Positions 18,390 to 27,900 of a DNA stretch of 64,000 nucleotides are shown here, one piece after another; the first letter of the stretch is position 1; each line of letters opens with the position of its first letter. Both the position numbers and the translations under genes were made by a program. Source of the DNA: Scytonematopsis contorta HA4267-MV1 (GTDB lineage Bacteria > Cyanobacteriota > Cyanobacteriia > Cyanobacteriales > Nostocaceae); the NCBI GenBank assembly GCA_019359035.1, contig JAHHIC010000040.1, positions 84,478-148,477 of the forward strand. Direction: 5' to 3'. The notes below the pieces were generated by a model. The model had not been told where the DNA came from and did no database searches. It worked only from the letters and a program-made list of their open reading frames with translations.

Positions 18390-18534
18390 AGAAGAACAAA
18401 TGAAGTATATTGCGGAAAAAGTACTTCAAGACCAAATCTTGCTACGAAAATTATGCGACCGTATTTATGAACTTATGAATGAAGAAGTACGTAATCAGCA
18501 AGAGCGTAAATCTAGTTACCGAGGGTATAACTAA
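18379..18534 (+). CDS. Small conserved-looking CIS protein (51 aa)
   Basis: An ATG at 18379 overlaps the end of the pseudokinase gene and the frame ends in a TAA whose last base begins the next gene's ATG (18534), so it is tightly coupled. The product (MKNEEEQMKYIAEKV… DQILLRKLCDRIYELMNEEV…) is helical and basic at its C-terminus. Short helical proteins sit just before a tube gene in many eCIS loci. A structural or chaperone function is likely, but the exact one is unknown. Confidence 0.7.
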   Translation: MKNEEEQMKYIAEKVLQDQILLRKLCDRIYELMNEEVRNQQERKSSYRGYN

Positions 18535-19061
18535 TGACGACAAAAAATGGTAAAGAAACTCAATCACATAACTACGTTACAGCTAATCGTTTTTATGTGG
18601 AAATGGAAAGTACAATTACCGCTTCCTTTAGCGAGTGTTCTGGTGTGGCTGTCAAAATCAAACGTGACACTTATACTGAAGGTGGGGTTAACGAACAGCA
18701 GCGCATTATTTTAGGACAAGCTGAATTTTCTGATGTCACCCTCAAACGGGGAATAACCAATGACTTGGTTTTTTGGCAATGGGTTAATAATATTCTTCAA
18801 GGGAAAAAAGCACAGCGTCGTAACATCAATATTTTGTTGTTTAATCAAGCTGGTGAAACTATGCAATGCTGGACTTTAATTGGTGCTATTCCTGTTGGTT
18901 GGAAAGCACCAGCATTACAAGCAAATGCGACTAGTCTTGCAATTGAAGAATTAACTCTTTCTTATGAAGGATTAAAAATTAATGGAACTAAAGCTGGAGG
19001 TGCAGAAGAACTGACAAAAGGTAGAATGCCAAAATCTGGTTATTTTGCTTCTAGCTTTTAA
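18534..19061 (+). CDS. CIS inner tube protein 3 (gp19/Hcp-like)
   Basis: This 175-residue tube paralogue has the gp19 core: ANRFYVEMESTITASFSECSG, VTLKRGITNDLVFWQWVN, INILLFNQAGE and WTLIGAIPVGWKAPAL. A 15-residue basic tail follows the last strand. The start ATG shares one base with the preceding stop. Its separation from the other two tube genes by a kinase-like gene is unusual and suggests a special position, such as the ring joining tube to spike (as Afp5 does). That role is inferred from gene order before the CIS_tube and spike genes. Confidence 0.9.
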   Translation: MTTKNGKETQSHNYVTANRFYVEMESTITASFSECSGVAVKIKRDTYTEGGVNEQQRIILGQAEFSDVTLKRGITNDLVFWQWVNNILQGKKAQRRNINILLFNQAGETMQCWTLIGAIPVGWKAPALQANATSLAIEELTLSYEGLKINGTKAGGAEELTKGRMPKSGYFASSF

Positions 19062-19085
19062 TTTTATTTATTGTGAGGAAAAGTT

Positions 19086-22000
19086 ATGAGTTTGCGTCCT
19101 CTGGGTTTTCATAATTATCATACTCCCCGATTATCGCTAGTTGCTTCGGGGAAGTTTTTGCAATCTCGTCCATTAATACAGCCACTTAAAGCACCTTCTC
19201 CATTGGGTCATTTTCCTGATTCTTTGGAGACATCAAGTTCCCGCTTTTTTCAAGAAGATTGGGATTTTTCATGGAGTCATAGTCAAGATAATTTTAGTCA
19301 AGATAATTTTAGCCAAGATAATTTTAGCCAAGATAATTCTAGTCAAAATAATTTGAGTCAGGATGGCTTTGGCGAAAACTCTTTGCAGATGCAACTTGAT
19401 ACCGTTCCAAACATAACTATCCCAAATACAACTAATCCAAATATAACTGTTCCAAATACAACTACTCCAAATACAAATACTCCAAATACAACTACTCCAA
19501 ATACAACTACTCCAAATACAACTACTCCAAATACAAGTACTCCAAATACAATAAACTGCGAGACAGAGGAAAAAGTAAAAGAACCATACGATGAACCACT
19601 AAGCGAACAAGAAAATGAACCACCCCAAACACCCGATGGACTTCTGTCGCTAAAACCGCTAGGATTTTCCCAACCCCTGGGTCATAATTCTAAACCACTT
19701 GTTCCACAGTTCATTACAAATATTGCCAATCATTATGATGAAGCCTTAAGTACATATAATGACGATGGAATAGGCGAGGAGTCTGATGATAAATTTAACA
19801 GTATACCCAGTAATTCTGACACTAATTTAACTTCTGACGCCACTTCTGTTAATTCTACGAATCAAGTTATCCAGCCAAAATTAACACCTGAAGCTATATC
19901 CACGTCTCAAATACCTATTCTCCATACGACTCAACCAGAAAACCTGCAAAGCAACAATACATTTGATGATGTTCAAGATGATTCAAATGAACTAAATTCA
20001 GGTGAACTACTAGAATCAAATGAAACAACCTCGCAAAATGTAAGCAACCCACAGACCGTTGAATCAAATGAAGACTCACAGCAAGTTAGTCTGAAATCCC
20101 AACCAACAACGTCAACATTAAATACTGATACTGATAAAAATATTAGTACTGAAAATATTGATACTGAAAATATTAATACTGTTACGAGCAGCATTATACA
20201 AACTGATTTACTAACACCTGCGTCTGATGTAGACACAAATAATGTAGACACAACTAATGTAGAAGAAACCACTAGGCAACCAAATTTACAAGCATCTTTA
20301 TCTAATACTGAGTCTAACGCTGATAAAAATACAACCTTTAGTCAACCAAAATCAGAGGCAGTTGTACCTGACACTGATACAACTAGCACCACACAATCAT
20401 CTACATTTAATACTCATATAGCCACTAACCAGGCTGATTTACAAACCCCGATATCTAATAGCACCAATATATCCAGCACTATACAACCTGATTTACAGGC
20501 GTCTGCATCTAATACTTGTATACCATTACAACAAGCTGATTTAATTGTGCCTGTATCTAGTACTGATACAAGCAGTACGGAAATATCTAGTACGGATATG
20601 CCTAGTACAACCGTAAACATTGCAGAGCATGATTTACAGGCATTTGCTGTTGAAACAGATATAAATAGTACTGTACAACCAGATTTACAAAGCTCCGCAT
20701 CAGATAAATATACAAATAGTCAAGATACGACTAGTCAAGATACAAGTAGTCAAGCGCCTATATTTAATACAGATATAAATAGTACTGTACAACCCCATTT
20801 GCAAACGTTTACACAAACGTTTACACCTAATACTGATACAAGTACTAAGGCTACTTCCAACACGGCATCTATATCAAATATAGATACAATCAGCGCTGAA
20901 CCTGATTTACAAGCTTATACATTTAATACTGATGTAAGTAGTGAGGTAACTACCAATGTAAGTTCTGTATTTGATACAGAAGCAAAAAATACTACAAAAC
21001 CTGATTTACAAGCGTTTGCATCTCATACAGATGTTCCTGTAAAGCAGTCTAATTTGATAGCCTCACCTGTAGATGATATAAATGCAAAGACTATACAACC
21101 TGATTTACAAGCGTCTACATCCGAAACTGATGTCAGTGCTGAACAAATTTATAGCGTGATGCCTGTTTATGATACTGATGCTACTACAAATATAGCTACA
21201 AAATCACATAATTTACCAGCGTCTGGATTAAATGTAGATACAAATAATGTTGAACCTAATTTACAAGCCTTTTTACTACAACTCAAACCGCTAGGTATTC
21301 ATAAGTCTGTAGCATTAACTTCTAATTTTATTACCCCAAAACTCGCAGAAAGTGAAGATGATGAAGATGATAGCGCAGATGATAACGCAGATGATAATTT
21401 TGATAATTTTAGCTTGACTCCAGATTCGATATCTACTGATACAGATAAACCTGTGCTTCCTTCAGTTTTACAAGCCAAACAGTCTACATCTACACCTGAT
21501 TTATGGTCTGATGTTTCAGAGCTACTTCACAATAGTAGTATCGATACCAGTGCAAATAATACTAATATAAATAATACTAATATAAATAACACTAATATAA
21601 ATAATAATACTAATAATTTTAGTGCTAATGATTCTACTTCCGAAAACTATTATAATATTCAGCCTAAATCAGAGCCTTGGAAAGAGCAATTTGATTTTGA
21701 ATCAGACTATGAATCAGACTATGAATCAGACTTTAAATCAGGCTTTGAATCTAATTCTCAGCAACCTAGCATTCAAGCACAAGATGATGTTGTTTCTGAT
21801 AAAGAAAACGATAAATACCATGATGAGGAGCTTATTAGTCCTTGGACTGATACTTTTGTATCCAAGCAGTATGTTGAGGGAATAAATCTTTCTGAAAGTT
21901 CAGAAATATCAGTTTCTAATCCTCAGAATTTTAATTTAGAAACAGCAAATTTAATGCCTGCGACGGGAAGCAGTGCGAAAAAAATTGATGAACAACAATT

Positions 22001-22280
22001 TGAACAACTAGCACAAATTGTATATAAATTAATACGTTTTCAGTTTTCTTTACAAGCTGAACGTTACAATCATATTTACACTGGACATCAACCTTGGATA
22101 AATACCATAAATTGTAATCATCATGCTAAAAATGAACAACAAACTAAAGGAGGCTTACCAAATAGTGAGATTTTACCCAATAAGCATATATCGCTGTTAA
22201 CTCAAGAGGTGTTTAGACATCTCAAAATTCAATTAGAGATTGCTATGGAACGACAAGGTGTAAACAGTAAATTTTATTGA
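19086..22280 (+). CDS. 1064-residue disordered repeat protein in the CIS operon
   Basis: The start has a good upstream GAGG. The N-terminus (LRPLGFHNYHTPRLSLVAS) carries a PLGF motif that returns at about residues 192 and 735 as LKPLGF and LKPLGI. Most of the protein is Asp/Thr/Ser/Asn-rich: SQDNF repeats (about 70-95), TTPNT repeats (about 120-155), and about ten copies of QPDLQA[SF]-type units (400-725). The last 100 residues (from FEQLAQIVYKLIRFQF) are the only part with globular, helical character. It lies between the tube and CIS_tube genes. It could be a tether, a cargo guide or a tape-measure substitute; no homologue is recalled. Confidence 0.75.
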   Translation: MSLRPLGFHNYHTPRLSLVASGKFLQSRPLIQPLKAPSPLGHFPDSLETSSSRFFQEDWDFSWSHSQDNFSQDNFSQDNFSQDNSSQNNLSQDGFGENSLQMQLDTVPNITIPNTTNPNITVPNTTTPNTNTPNTTTPNTTTPNTTTPNTSTPNTINCETEEKVKEPYDEPLSEQENEPPQTPDGLLSLKPLGFSQPLGHNSKPLVPQFITNIANHYDEALSTYNDDGIGEESDDKFNSIPSNSDTNLTSDATSVNSTNQVIQPKLTPEAISTSQIPILHTTQPENLQSNNTFDDVQDDSNELNSGELLESNETTSQNVSNPQTVESNEDSQQVSLKSQPTTSTLNTDTDKNISTENIDTENINTVTSSIIQTDLLTPASDVDTNNVDTTNVEETTRQPNLQASLSNTESNADKNTTFSQPKSEAVVPDTDTTSTTQSSTFNTHIATNQADLQTPISNSTNISSTIQPDLQASASNTCIPLQQADLIVPVSSTDTSSTEISSTDMPSTTVNIAEHDLQAFAVETDINSTVQPDLQSSASDKYTNSQDTTSQDTSSQAPIFNTDINSTVQPHLQTFTQTFTPNTDTSTKATSNTASISNIDTISAEPDLQAYTFNTDVSSEVTTNVSSVFDTEAKNTTKPDLQAFASHTDVPVKQSNLIASPVDDINAKTIQPDLQASTSETDVSAEQIYSVMPVYDTDATTNIATKSHNLPASGLNVDTNNVEPNLQAFLLQLKPLGIHKSVALTSNFITPKLAESEDDEDDSADDNADDNFDNFSLTPDSISTDTDKPVLPSVLQAKQSTSTPDLWSDVSELLHNSSIDTSANNTNINNTNINNTNINNNTNNFSANDSTSENYYNIQPKSEPWKEQFDFESDYESDYESDFKSGFESNSQQPSIQAQDDVVSDKENDKYHDEELISPWTDTFVSKQYVEGINLSESSEISVSNPQNFNLETANLMPATGSSAKKIDEQQFEQLAQIVYKLIRFQFSLQAERYNHIYTGHQPWINTINCNHHAKNEQQTKGGLPNSEILPNKHISLLTQEVFRHLKIQLEIAMERQGVNSKFY
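19275..19555 (+). repeat. In-gene tandem repeats (SQDNF and TTPNT units)
   Basis: Repeats of 15 bp (AGTCAAGATAATTTT, 19275-19350) are followed by repeats of 15 bp (ACTCCAAATACAACT, about 19410-19550). Both are in frame, so slippage would change protein length without breaking it. Confidence 0.8.
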
Positions 22281-22329
22281 TTGTGGATTAATTTTTTATT
22301 GATTTTTTATTGTTTTTTGTGCTAAATAT

Positions 22330-22860
22330 ATGCTAGAAAAAGCTACTCTCATTTGTATCGACGACAAATCTAAAAGTATCGATTTCATGTTCAATCCCAA
22401 AGAGCTTTCTTTTGAGGGAAATGTAGAAAGTAACGAAAACAAAGGTTCGCGTTCCGAAAAGTCTGGGAAACCTAAAGTTAGCTTTTCTAATATTAAAAGC
22501 TATGCCGTTAAAATTAATAATATTTTGATTGATACTTATGAAACGGGAGAAAATGTTTTAAATTATATAAACTTTTTTAAAAATGCTGTGAAATTTGTGG
22601 ATAATAAACAGCGCCCACCTATTTATAAGTTTTCTTGGGGAAAGCAAGTTTATTTGGAGTATTGTTTTGTTGAGAAGGTCAATTACAAGCTGACTATGTT
22701 TTTATCTGATGGTACGCCAGTACGAGCGGTGATTGATAATTTATCACTTAAAGAAACTGATAGTTCTGTGATGGATGATTCTAAACCGCCAAAAACTGAA
22801 CCTGACCGTAAAAAGGACTCACAAAATTCTCGTTTGGGCAAGAAACAACGTCGTCAATAA
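22330..22860 (+). CDS. CIS tube/LysM-family protein (Afp7-like)
   Basis: The 176-residue protein matches the N-terminal CIS_tube domain: MLEKATLICIDD, DFMFNPKELSF, KISY-like strand IKSYAVKINNILIDTYETG, PPIYKFSWGKQVYLEYCFVEKVNYKLTMF (spread over residues 95-130) and a final strand. Family members such as Afp7 join tube to spike. The usual C-terminal LysM domain is not visible; instead a short Lys/Arg-rich tail follows. It precedes the spike gene, as in other eCIS loci. Confidence 0.88.
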   Translation: MLEKATLICIDDKSKSIDFMFNPKELSFEGNVESNENKGSRSEKSGKPKVSFSNIKSYAVKINNILIDTYETGENVLNYINFFKNAVKFVDNKQRPPIYKFSWGKQVYLEYCFVEKVNYKLTMFLSDGTPVRAVIDNLSLKETDSSVMDDSKPPKTEPDRKKDSQNSRLGKKQRRQ

Positions 22861-22907
22861 TTAGAGAAACTATATACAGCAAATTTCTAGCTTAGTGAAA
22901 TACAACC

Positions 22908-22936
22908 GGGCGGGCAAGGATGCCCACCCCACAAGA
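22908..22936 (+). repeat. Dispersed intergenic repeat (copy 3)
   Basis: The sequence GGGCGGGCAAGGATGCCCAC followed by CCCACAAGAG repeats the copy at 14168-14195 almost base for base. It occupies the gap between the CIS_tube and spike genes. Confidence 0.7.
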
Positions 22937-23021
22937 GTTTGATATTAAACCTATGTACCTCATTTACCTGCAAACTGCCGTAAAACTATAAAGCTATTAA
23001 TTACTTAATATAATTTAACTT

Positions 23022-24950
23022 ATGACTAATTATCGGGCATTGCCTACTATCAAAATTGATGGGAAAGAAGTCCCTCAAGCTTTTAGAGAAGATATATTAC
23101 AAATATTTGTCGAAGAAAGCCTGCATCAACCAGGTATGTTTACTTTAGTGCTACGTAACGACTACCAGGTTGGTTCACAAAATGATAAACCCTGGAAGTA
23201 TCAAGATTTATTACAAATTGGTAAGCCTATTACAATCGGTTTTAGTTCGAGTACTTCCAAAGACAGTACTTTTGATAAAGAGAAACAAGGTGAAGTATTA
23301 CAAGGTGAAATTACTGCTATTGATATTCACTTTACAGAAAAAACTCAGGCGCCAATTATAGTTAGAGGATACGACACCTCGCATCGATTGCATCGCGGTC
23401 GCTATAATCGGTCGTTTCAAAATATGACTGATGGCGATATTGTGGATAAAATTGCTAAAGAAGTCGGTATTGAAATCGAAGAAATTGATAAAAACGGCGT
23501 TCCTCATGATTATGTGTTCCAGGAAAATCAGACAAACATGGAGTTTTTACGGGAGCGTGCTAAACGTAACGGATTTGAATTGTTTGTACAGGACGGTAAA
23601 TTAAATTTTCGCAAACCCAAAGCTGATGGTAAAGATAAAGAGTTAACTCTTAAATGGTTGGCTGATATTCGCAGTTTTCATGTAAGAATGACGAGTGCTG
23701 AACAAGTTAAAGAAGTTGAAGTGAGAGGTTGGGACTACAGCCAAAAACGCACGATGATATCCACCGCAAAAACTGAACAAGTTCTCACCCAAACTCAAAA
23801 CGGTAAAGGTAGCGCTCGTAGTACAGCATTTAACGGCAAGGGTGGTGCAAACGTACCCCCTAAGATGATTGTTGTTGACCAACCTTTCTTTAATCCCAAA
23901 GAAGGCGATCGCATTGCTCAAGCAGTGTGCGATGAGATAGGAGGACAATTTATTTCTGCGGACGCAAAAGCGGAGGGTAACCCCAAAATTCGTCCGGGTA
24001 AAGTTGTCAAACTAGAAGGTATGGGCGCTTATAGTGGTAAGTATTACATTACTGAAACTCGCCATGCTTATCAAGAGCGAGTTTACACTACAGAATTTTG
24101 TATACGTGGTTTACGCGGTGCCGATATTCTGACCACTATGGCGCCTCAATCCCATCTCCAACCAGGACAGACTTTTCTTGTGGGCATTGTCACAGATAAT
24201 CAAGACCCAAAAGGATGGGGTAGAGTTAAGGTAAAATTTCCCACATTAAGCGAAGAACACTCCAGTAATTGGGCAAGAGTAGTTAGTATTGGTGCTGCTA
24301 AAGGACGAGGTTTTGATTGTTTGCCGGAAATTGACGACGAAGTATTAGTAGCATTTGAACATGGTGATATTCACCGTCCTTACATAATTGGTGGTGTATG
24401 GAACGGAAAAGATACACCTCCCACTCCCGTAGAAGATAGTGTAGCCAATAGTAAAGTGCGCTTGCGTACCTTTAAAACCCGTACAGGTAGCAAACTACAG
24501 TTTGTCGAAGAGGCCAAAGGTACAAGCACCGCTGGAATTTATATAGAAACCGCAGGTGGGCATAAATTACACATAAATGATAGTAATAATACTATAGAGA
24601 TAAAAACCAAAGGAGGGCAACAGATAGTTTTAGGTGATACAACAGGAAGTGTAGGTGTGGCAGCCAATATGCAAATCGAACACAAAGCACCAAAAATCGA
24701 CCAAACCGCTGCTGCTACGTTTACGGCACAAGCGGGTGCTGCTGCGAATGTTAATGCGCCAGCAATAAGTTTGACAGGCGCTGCTACCGTAGGCATTACC
24801 TCACCGGCAATAGCTTTGACAGGTGCTGCGACCACAGCGATTACCTCACCGGCAATAACTTTGACAGGAGCCGCTACCGTAGCCATTAGCGCACCGACAA
24901 TTGCATTAACTGGTGTGCTTCTAATTAACGGTAAACCACTACCTTTTTAA
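23022..24950 (+). CDS. CIS spike protein (VgrG/Afp8-like)
   Basis: The product is 642 residues. Residues 1-380 form the gpD/gp44-like hub (TDGDIVDKIAKEVGIEIEE, then NMEFLRERAKRNGFELFV). An OB-fold gp5-like domain follows at about 385-475 (FLVGIVTDNQDPKGWGRVKV, NWARVVSIGA, EIDDEVLVAFEHGD). The C-terminus has about four ALTGAATxAITSP repeats (575-635) that should form a triple-stranded beta needle, ending in LLINGKPLPF. It is the central puncturing tip and a likely attachment point for cargo. No separate PAAR gene was seen. The first effector-like gene follows 18 bp later. Confidence 0.94.
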   Translation: MTNYRALPTIKIDGKEVPQAFREDILQIFVEESLHQPGMFTLVLRNDYQVGSQNDKPWKYQDLLQIGKPITIGFSSSTSKDSTFDKEKQGEVLQGEITAIDIHFTEKTQAPIIVRGYDTSHRLHRGRYNRSFQNMTDGDIVDKIAKEVGIEIEEIDKNGVPHDYVFQENQTNMEFLRERAKRNGFELFVQDGKLNFRKPKADGKDKELTLKWLADIRSFHVRMTSAEQVKEVEVRGWDYSQKRTMISTAKTEQVLTQTQNGKGSARSTAFNGKGGANVPPKMIVVDQPFFNPKEGDRIAQAVCDEIGGQFISADAKAEGNPKIRPGKVVKLEGMGAYSGKYYITETRHAYQERVYTTEFCIRGLRGADILTTMAPQSHLQPGQTFLVGIVTDNQDPKGWGRVKVKFPTLSEEHSSNWARVVSIGAAKGRGFDCLPEIDDEVLVAFEHGDIHRPYIIGGVWNGKDTPPTPVEDSVANSKVRLRTFKTRTGSKLQFVEEAKGTSTAGIYIETAGGHKLHINDSNNTIEIKTKGGQQIVLGDTTGSVGVAANMQIEHKAPKIDQTAAATFTAQAGAAANVNAPAISLTGAATVGITSPAIALTGAATTAITSPAITLTGAATVAISAPTIALTGVLLINGKPLPF

Positions 24951-24968
24951 AGGGAAAAGGGGATAATT

Positions 24969-27900
24969 ATGAGCGAGAGTATGTTTTCCAAGAAAAAACC
25001 AGCGTTTTCTGCTCTACCCGTGCAAAGAAGCACGTTTCAACCGCGTGGGTGGAGTAAACCTGATACTGGAGAACACTCTGAGCAGCAATTACCTGACTTG
25101 CAAACTATCCGCGATAATTACGCCAAACGACCCAGTTTTATTAACAATATTTCCGTAAGCTCTCCTCAGCAAGTATCGTTATCCCAAGAAGAGGAAGTTC
25201 AACCCGAAGAAGCAAACCAAGAAGAAGAAAATTTACAAGCGAAGTCTTTGGGACAAGTTCAACTTGAAGAGGCTGAGGAGGAGAACCCCGAAGAACTGCA
25301 AGCTAAACCTTTAACAAATATCCAACGTCAGGAAGAAGCAAACCAAGAAGAAGAAAATTTACAAGCGAAGTCTTTGGGACAAGTGCAACTTGAAGAGGCT
25401 GAGGATGAAAATCCTGAAGGACTGCAAGCCAAACCTTTAACAAATATCCAGCGTCAAGAAGAAGCAAACCAAGAAGACGAACATTTACAACCGAAGTTTT
25501 TGGGACAAGTCCAACTTCAAGAGGCTGAGGAGGAGAACCCCGAAGAACTGCAAGCTAAACCTTTAACAAATATCCAGCGTCAAGAAGAAGCAAACCAAGA
25601 AGAAGAAAATTTACAAGCGAAGTCTTTGGGACAAGTTCAACTTCAAGAGGCTGAAGAGGAAAATCCCGAAGGACTGCAAGCTAAACCTTTAACAAATATC
25701 CAGCGTCAAGAAGAAGTTCCCCAAGAAGAAGAAAATTTACAAGCGAAGTCTTTGGGACAAGTTCAACTTGAAGAGGCTGAGGAGGAAAATCCCGAAGGAC
25801 TGCAAGCTAAACCTTTAACAAATATTCAGCGTCAAGAAGAAGCAAACCAAGAAGAAGAAAATTTACAAGCGAAGTCTTTGGGACAAGTTCAACTTGAAGA
25901 GGCTGAGGAGGAAAATCCCGAAGGACTGCAAGCTAAACCTTTAACAAATATTCAGCGTCAAGAAGAAGCAAACCAAGAAGAAGAAAATTTACAAGCGAAG
26001 TCTTTGGGACAAGTTCAACTTGAAGAGGCTGAGGAGGAAAATCCCGAAGACTTGCAAACAAAACTTACAGTCGGTGCCCCAGGTGATAAATACGAACAAG
26101 AAGCCGACCACATGGCAGCCAAAGTTATGGCAATGCCGGAACCTGAAACTCCCCAGCTAATACAGCGAGAAATGGGGGAAGAGGAAGAAGTCCAAATGAA
26201 ACCCCTGGCTAAAAGTATCACCCCCTTGATACAACGCAAGAGTAATAAAGGTTTCTCGGCAAGTCCTAATGTGGAGAGTAATTTATATGCTTCTAAGGGT
26301 AGTGGTAGCCCTTTAGGTGATAATGTGCGTGACTTTATGGAGTCGCGCTTTGGTGCAGATTTTGGCTCCGTGCGGGTGCATACTGGTTCGACTGCGGTAC
26401 AGATGAATAAGGAGTTGGGAGCGCAGGCATTTACGCATGGTAATGATATCTACTATGGTGCAGGGAAGTCGCCAGGTAATAACGAGTTAACAGCGCATGA
26501 ACTGACACATACGATACAGCAAACGGGAGCAAGGAAATTAAATAACAAGGCAATCAATCTGCAACTTAAGAATAGACAAAAAGAAAATAATAAATCTGAA
26601 CATAAAAAACAAGCTAATCGCTTCAATTATTCAAGTTTAAACAAAGAAGTTTTAAATAAAAATATTTCTAGTTTCGAGTCGGAAAATAATACTAAATTCA
26701 CAGAAGAATCATTCCCAACAATTACCAAATTAGCCTCGGAGAAAGGTAGGAAATCACATACAAATTTTCATCCACCTCAACTTAACAAAGAAACTCTTTT
26801 AAAGAATAAGCCTGTTGTTACTGTTAATACGCCAAAATTAAAAATTCCCGAAATTGGGAGTAAAGAAACAGCATCATTTGAGACAACACCTGGAAAAAAT
26901 CAGCCTCAAACTGACATTACTAAAACACCTAAAAATCTGTCTGCAACCCAAGTTACACCAACAAATACAACCACAACGGGTAAACAGGAAAACTCCCCAC
27001 CAACAGCAGAAGTTTTACCCACTCCAGCACCTCTGGCTGATACAACCTCAGCACCAGAGTCAATAGGTGATACGGCAGAAAGCGCTGCTGAGGGTGACTC
27101 TCCACAAGTAGGGGATGATAAAGAACTGGAATCCATTGCTACGACTACAGAAGGAGTGGAATTAGAGGCAGATGACCGCGCAAATGCTATGACTTCTTTG
27201 GCTGAAGTCTCTGATAGTGGTGGTTCTGCTGCTGGGGGTGGTGGTGGTGGGGGTGGTGCTGCAATCGCGGATAAGCCAGTTCCAACTGTACCCGATGTTT
27301 CACAAGCAGAACCTTCTCAAGCATTAGCCGCAATTAGCCAATTACCGCCAGCCCAACTACAAGCAGGATTAAGTAGTGTTACTACTGCGGTTGGTAATAC
27401 GGTTAGCAAGGAAAAGGCTGAACTGGCAGCAAATGTGCCGCAAATGGAATGCCCATCTGGTTCGCCAATTACAAAGGAAGGCTCTACGGGCAACCCTGAC
27501 CCTGCGGCTAAAACTCCCAAGCCGATGGAGAAAGCTCCCCAAGGACCAGCCCATCCTGTACCTCAACCCCAACCTTTGCCACCGTTGCCGCCACCTCCCG
27601 TACAGTCAGTTCCCCAACCACAAAAAGACCCGCAATCCATCAAGGCATCCCTAGATAATCTTCCAACTCGCGATCCAGGTTTAAACGTGACGGCAGGCTC
27701 GCCACCTCCTTTGGAACTAAAAGGCGATGCTGACCCACAGCAAACTCAAGAACAAAAGGCAAAGCTGGAGAAAAGTGTTGCTGATAGCCATGCCCAAGGA
27801 CAGCAAGAATTAGCACAACCGATGGGCGAGGATGAAATTTATCCTAATGTGCCTAAAGAAACCTTAAAAGCAGAGCCTATAGGTGGTGGTGCAGTTGGTG

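Noticed and set aside
19410..19550. CRISPR-like regular spacing
   Set aside because: The units are 15-bp coding repeats (TTPNT) with no unique spacers.
24539..24886. Minus-strand frame opposite the spike repeats
   Set aside because: Its regular AAPVKxIAGEV pattern is the complement of the beta-needle repeats of the spike gene.
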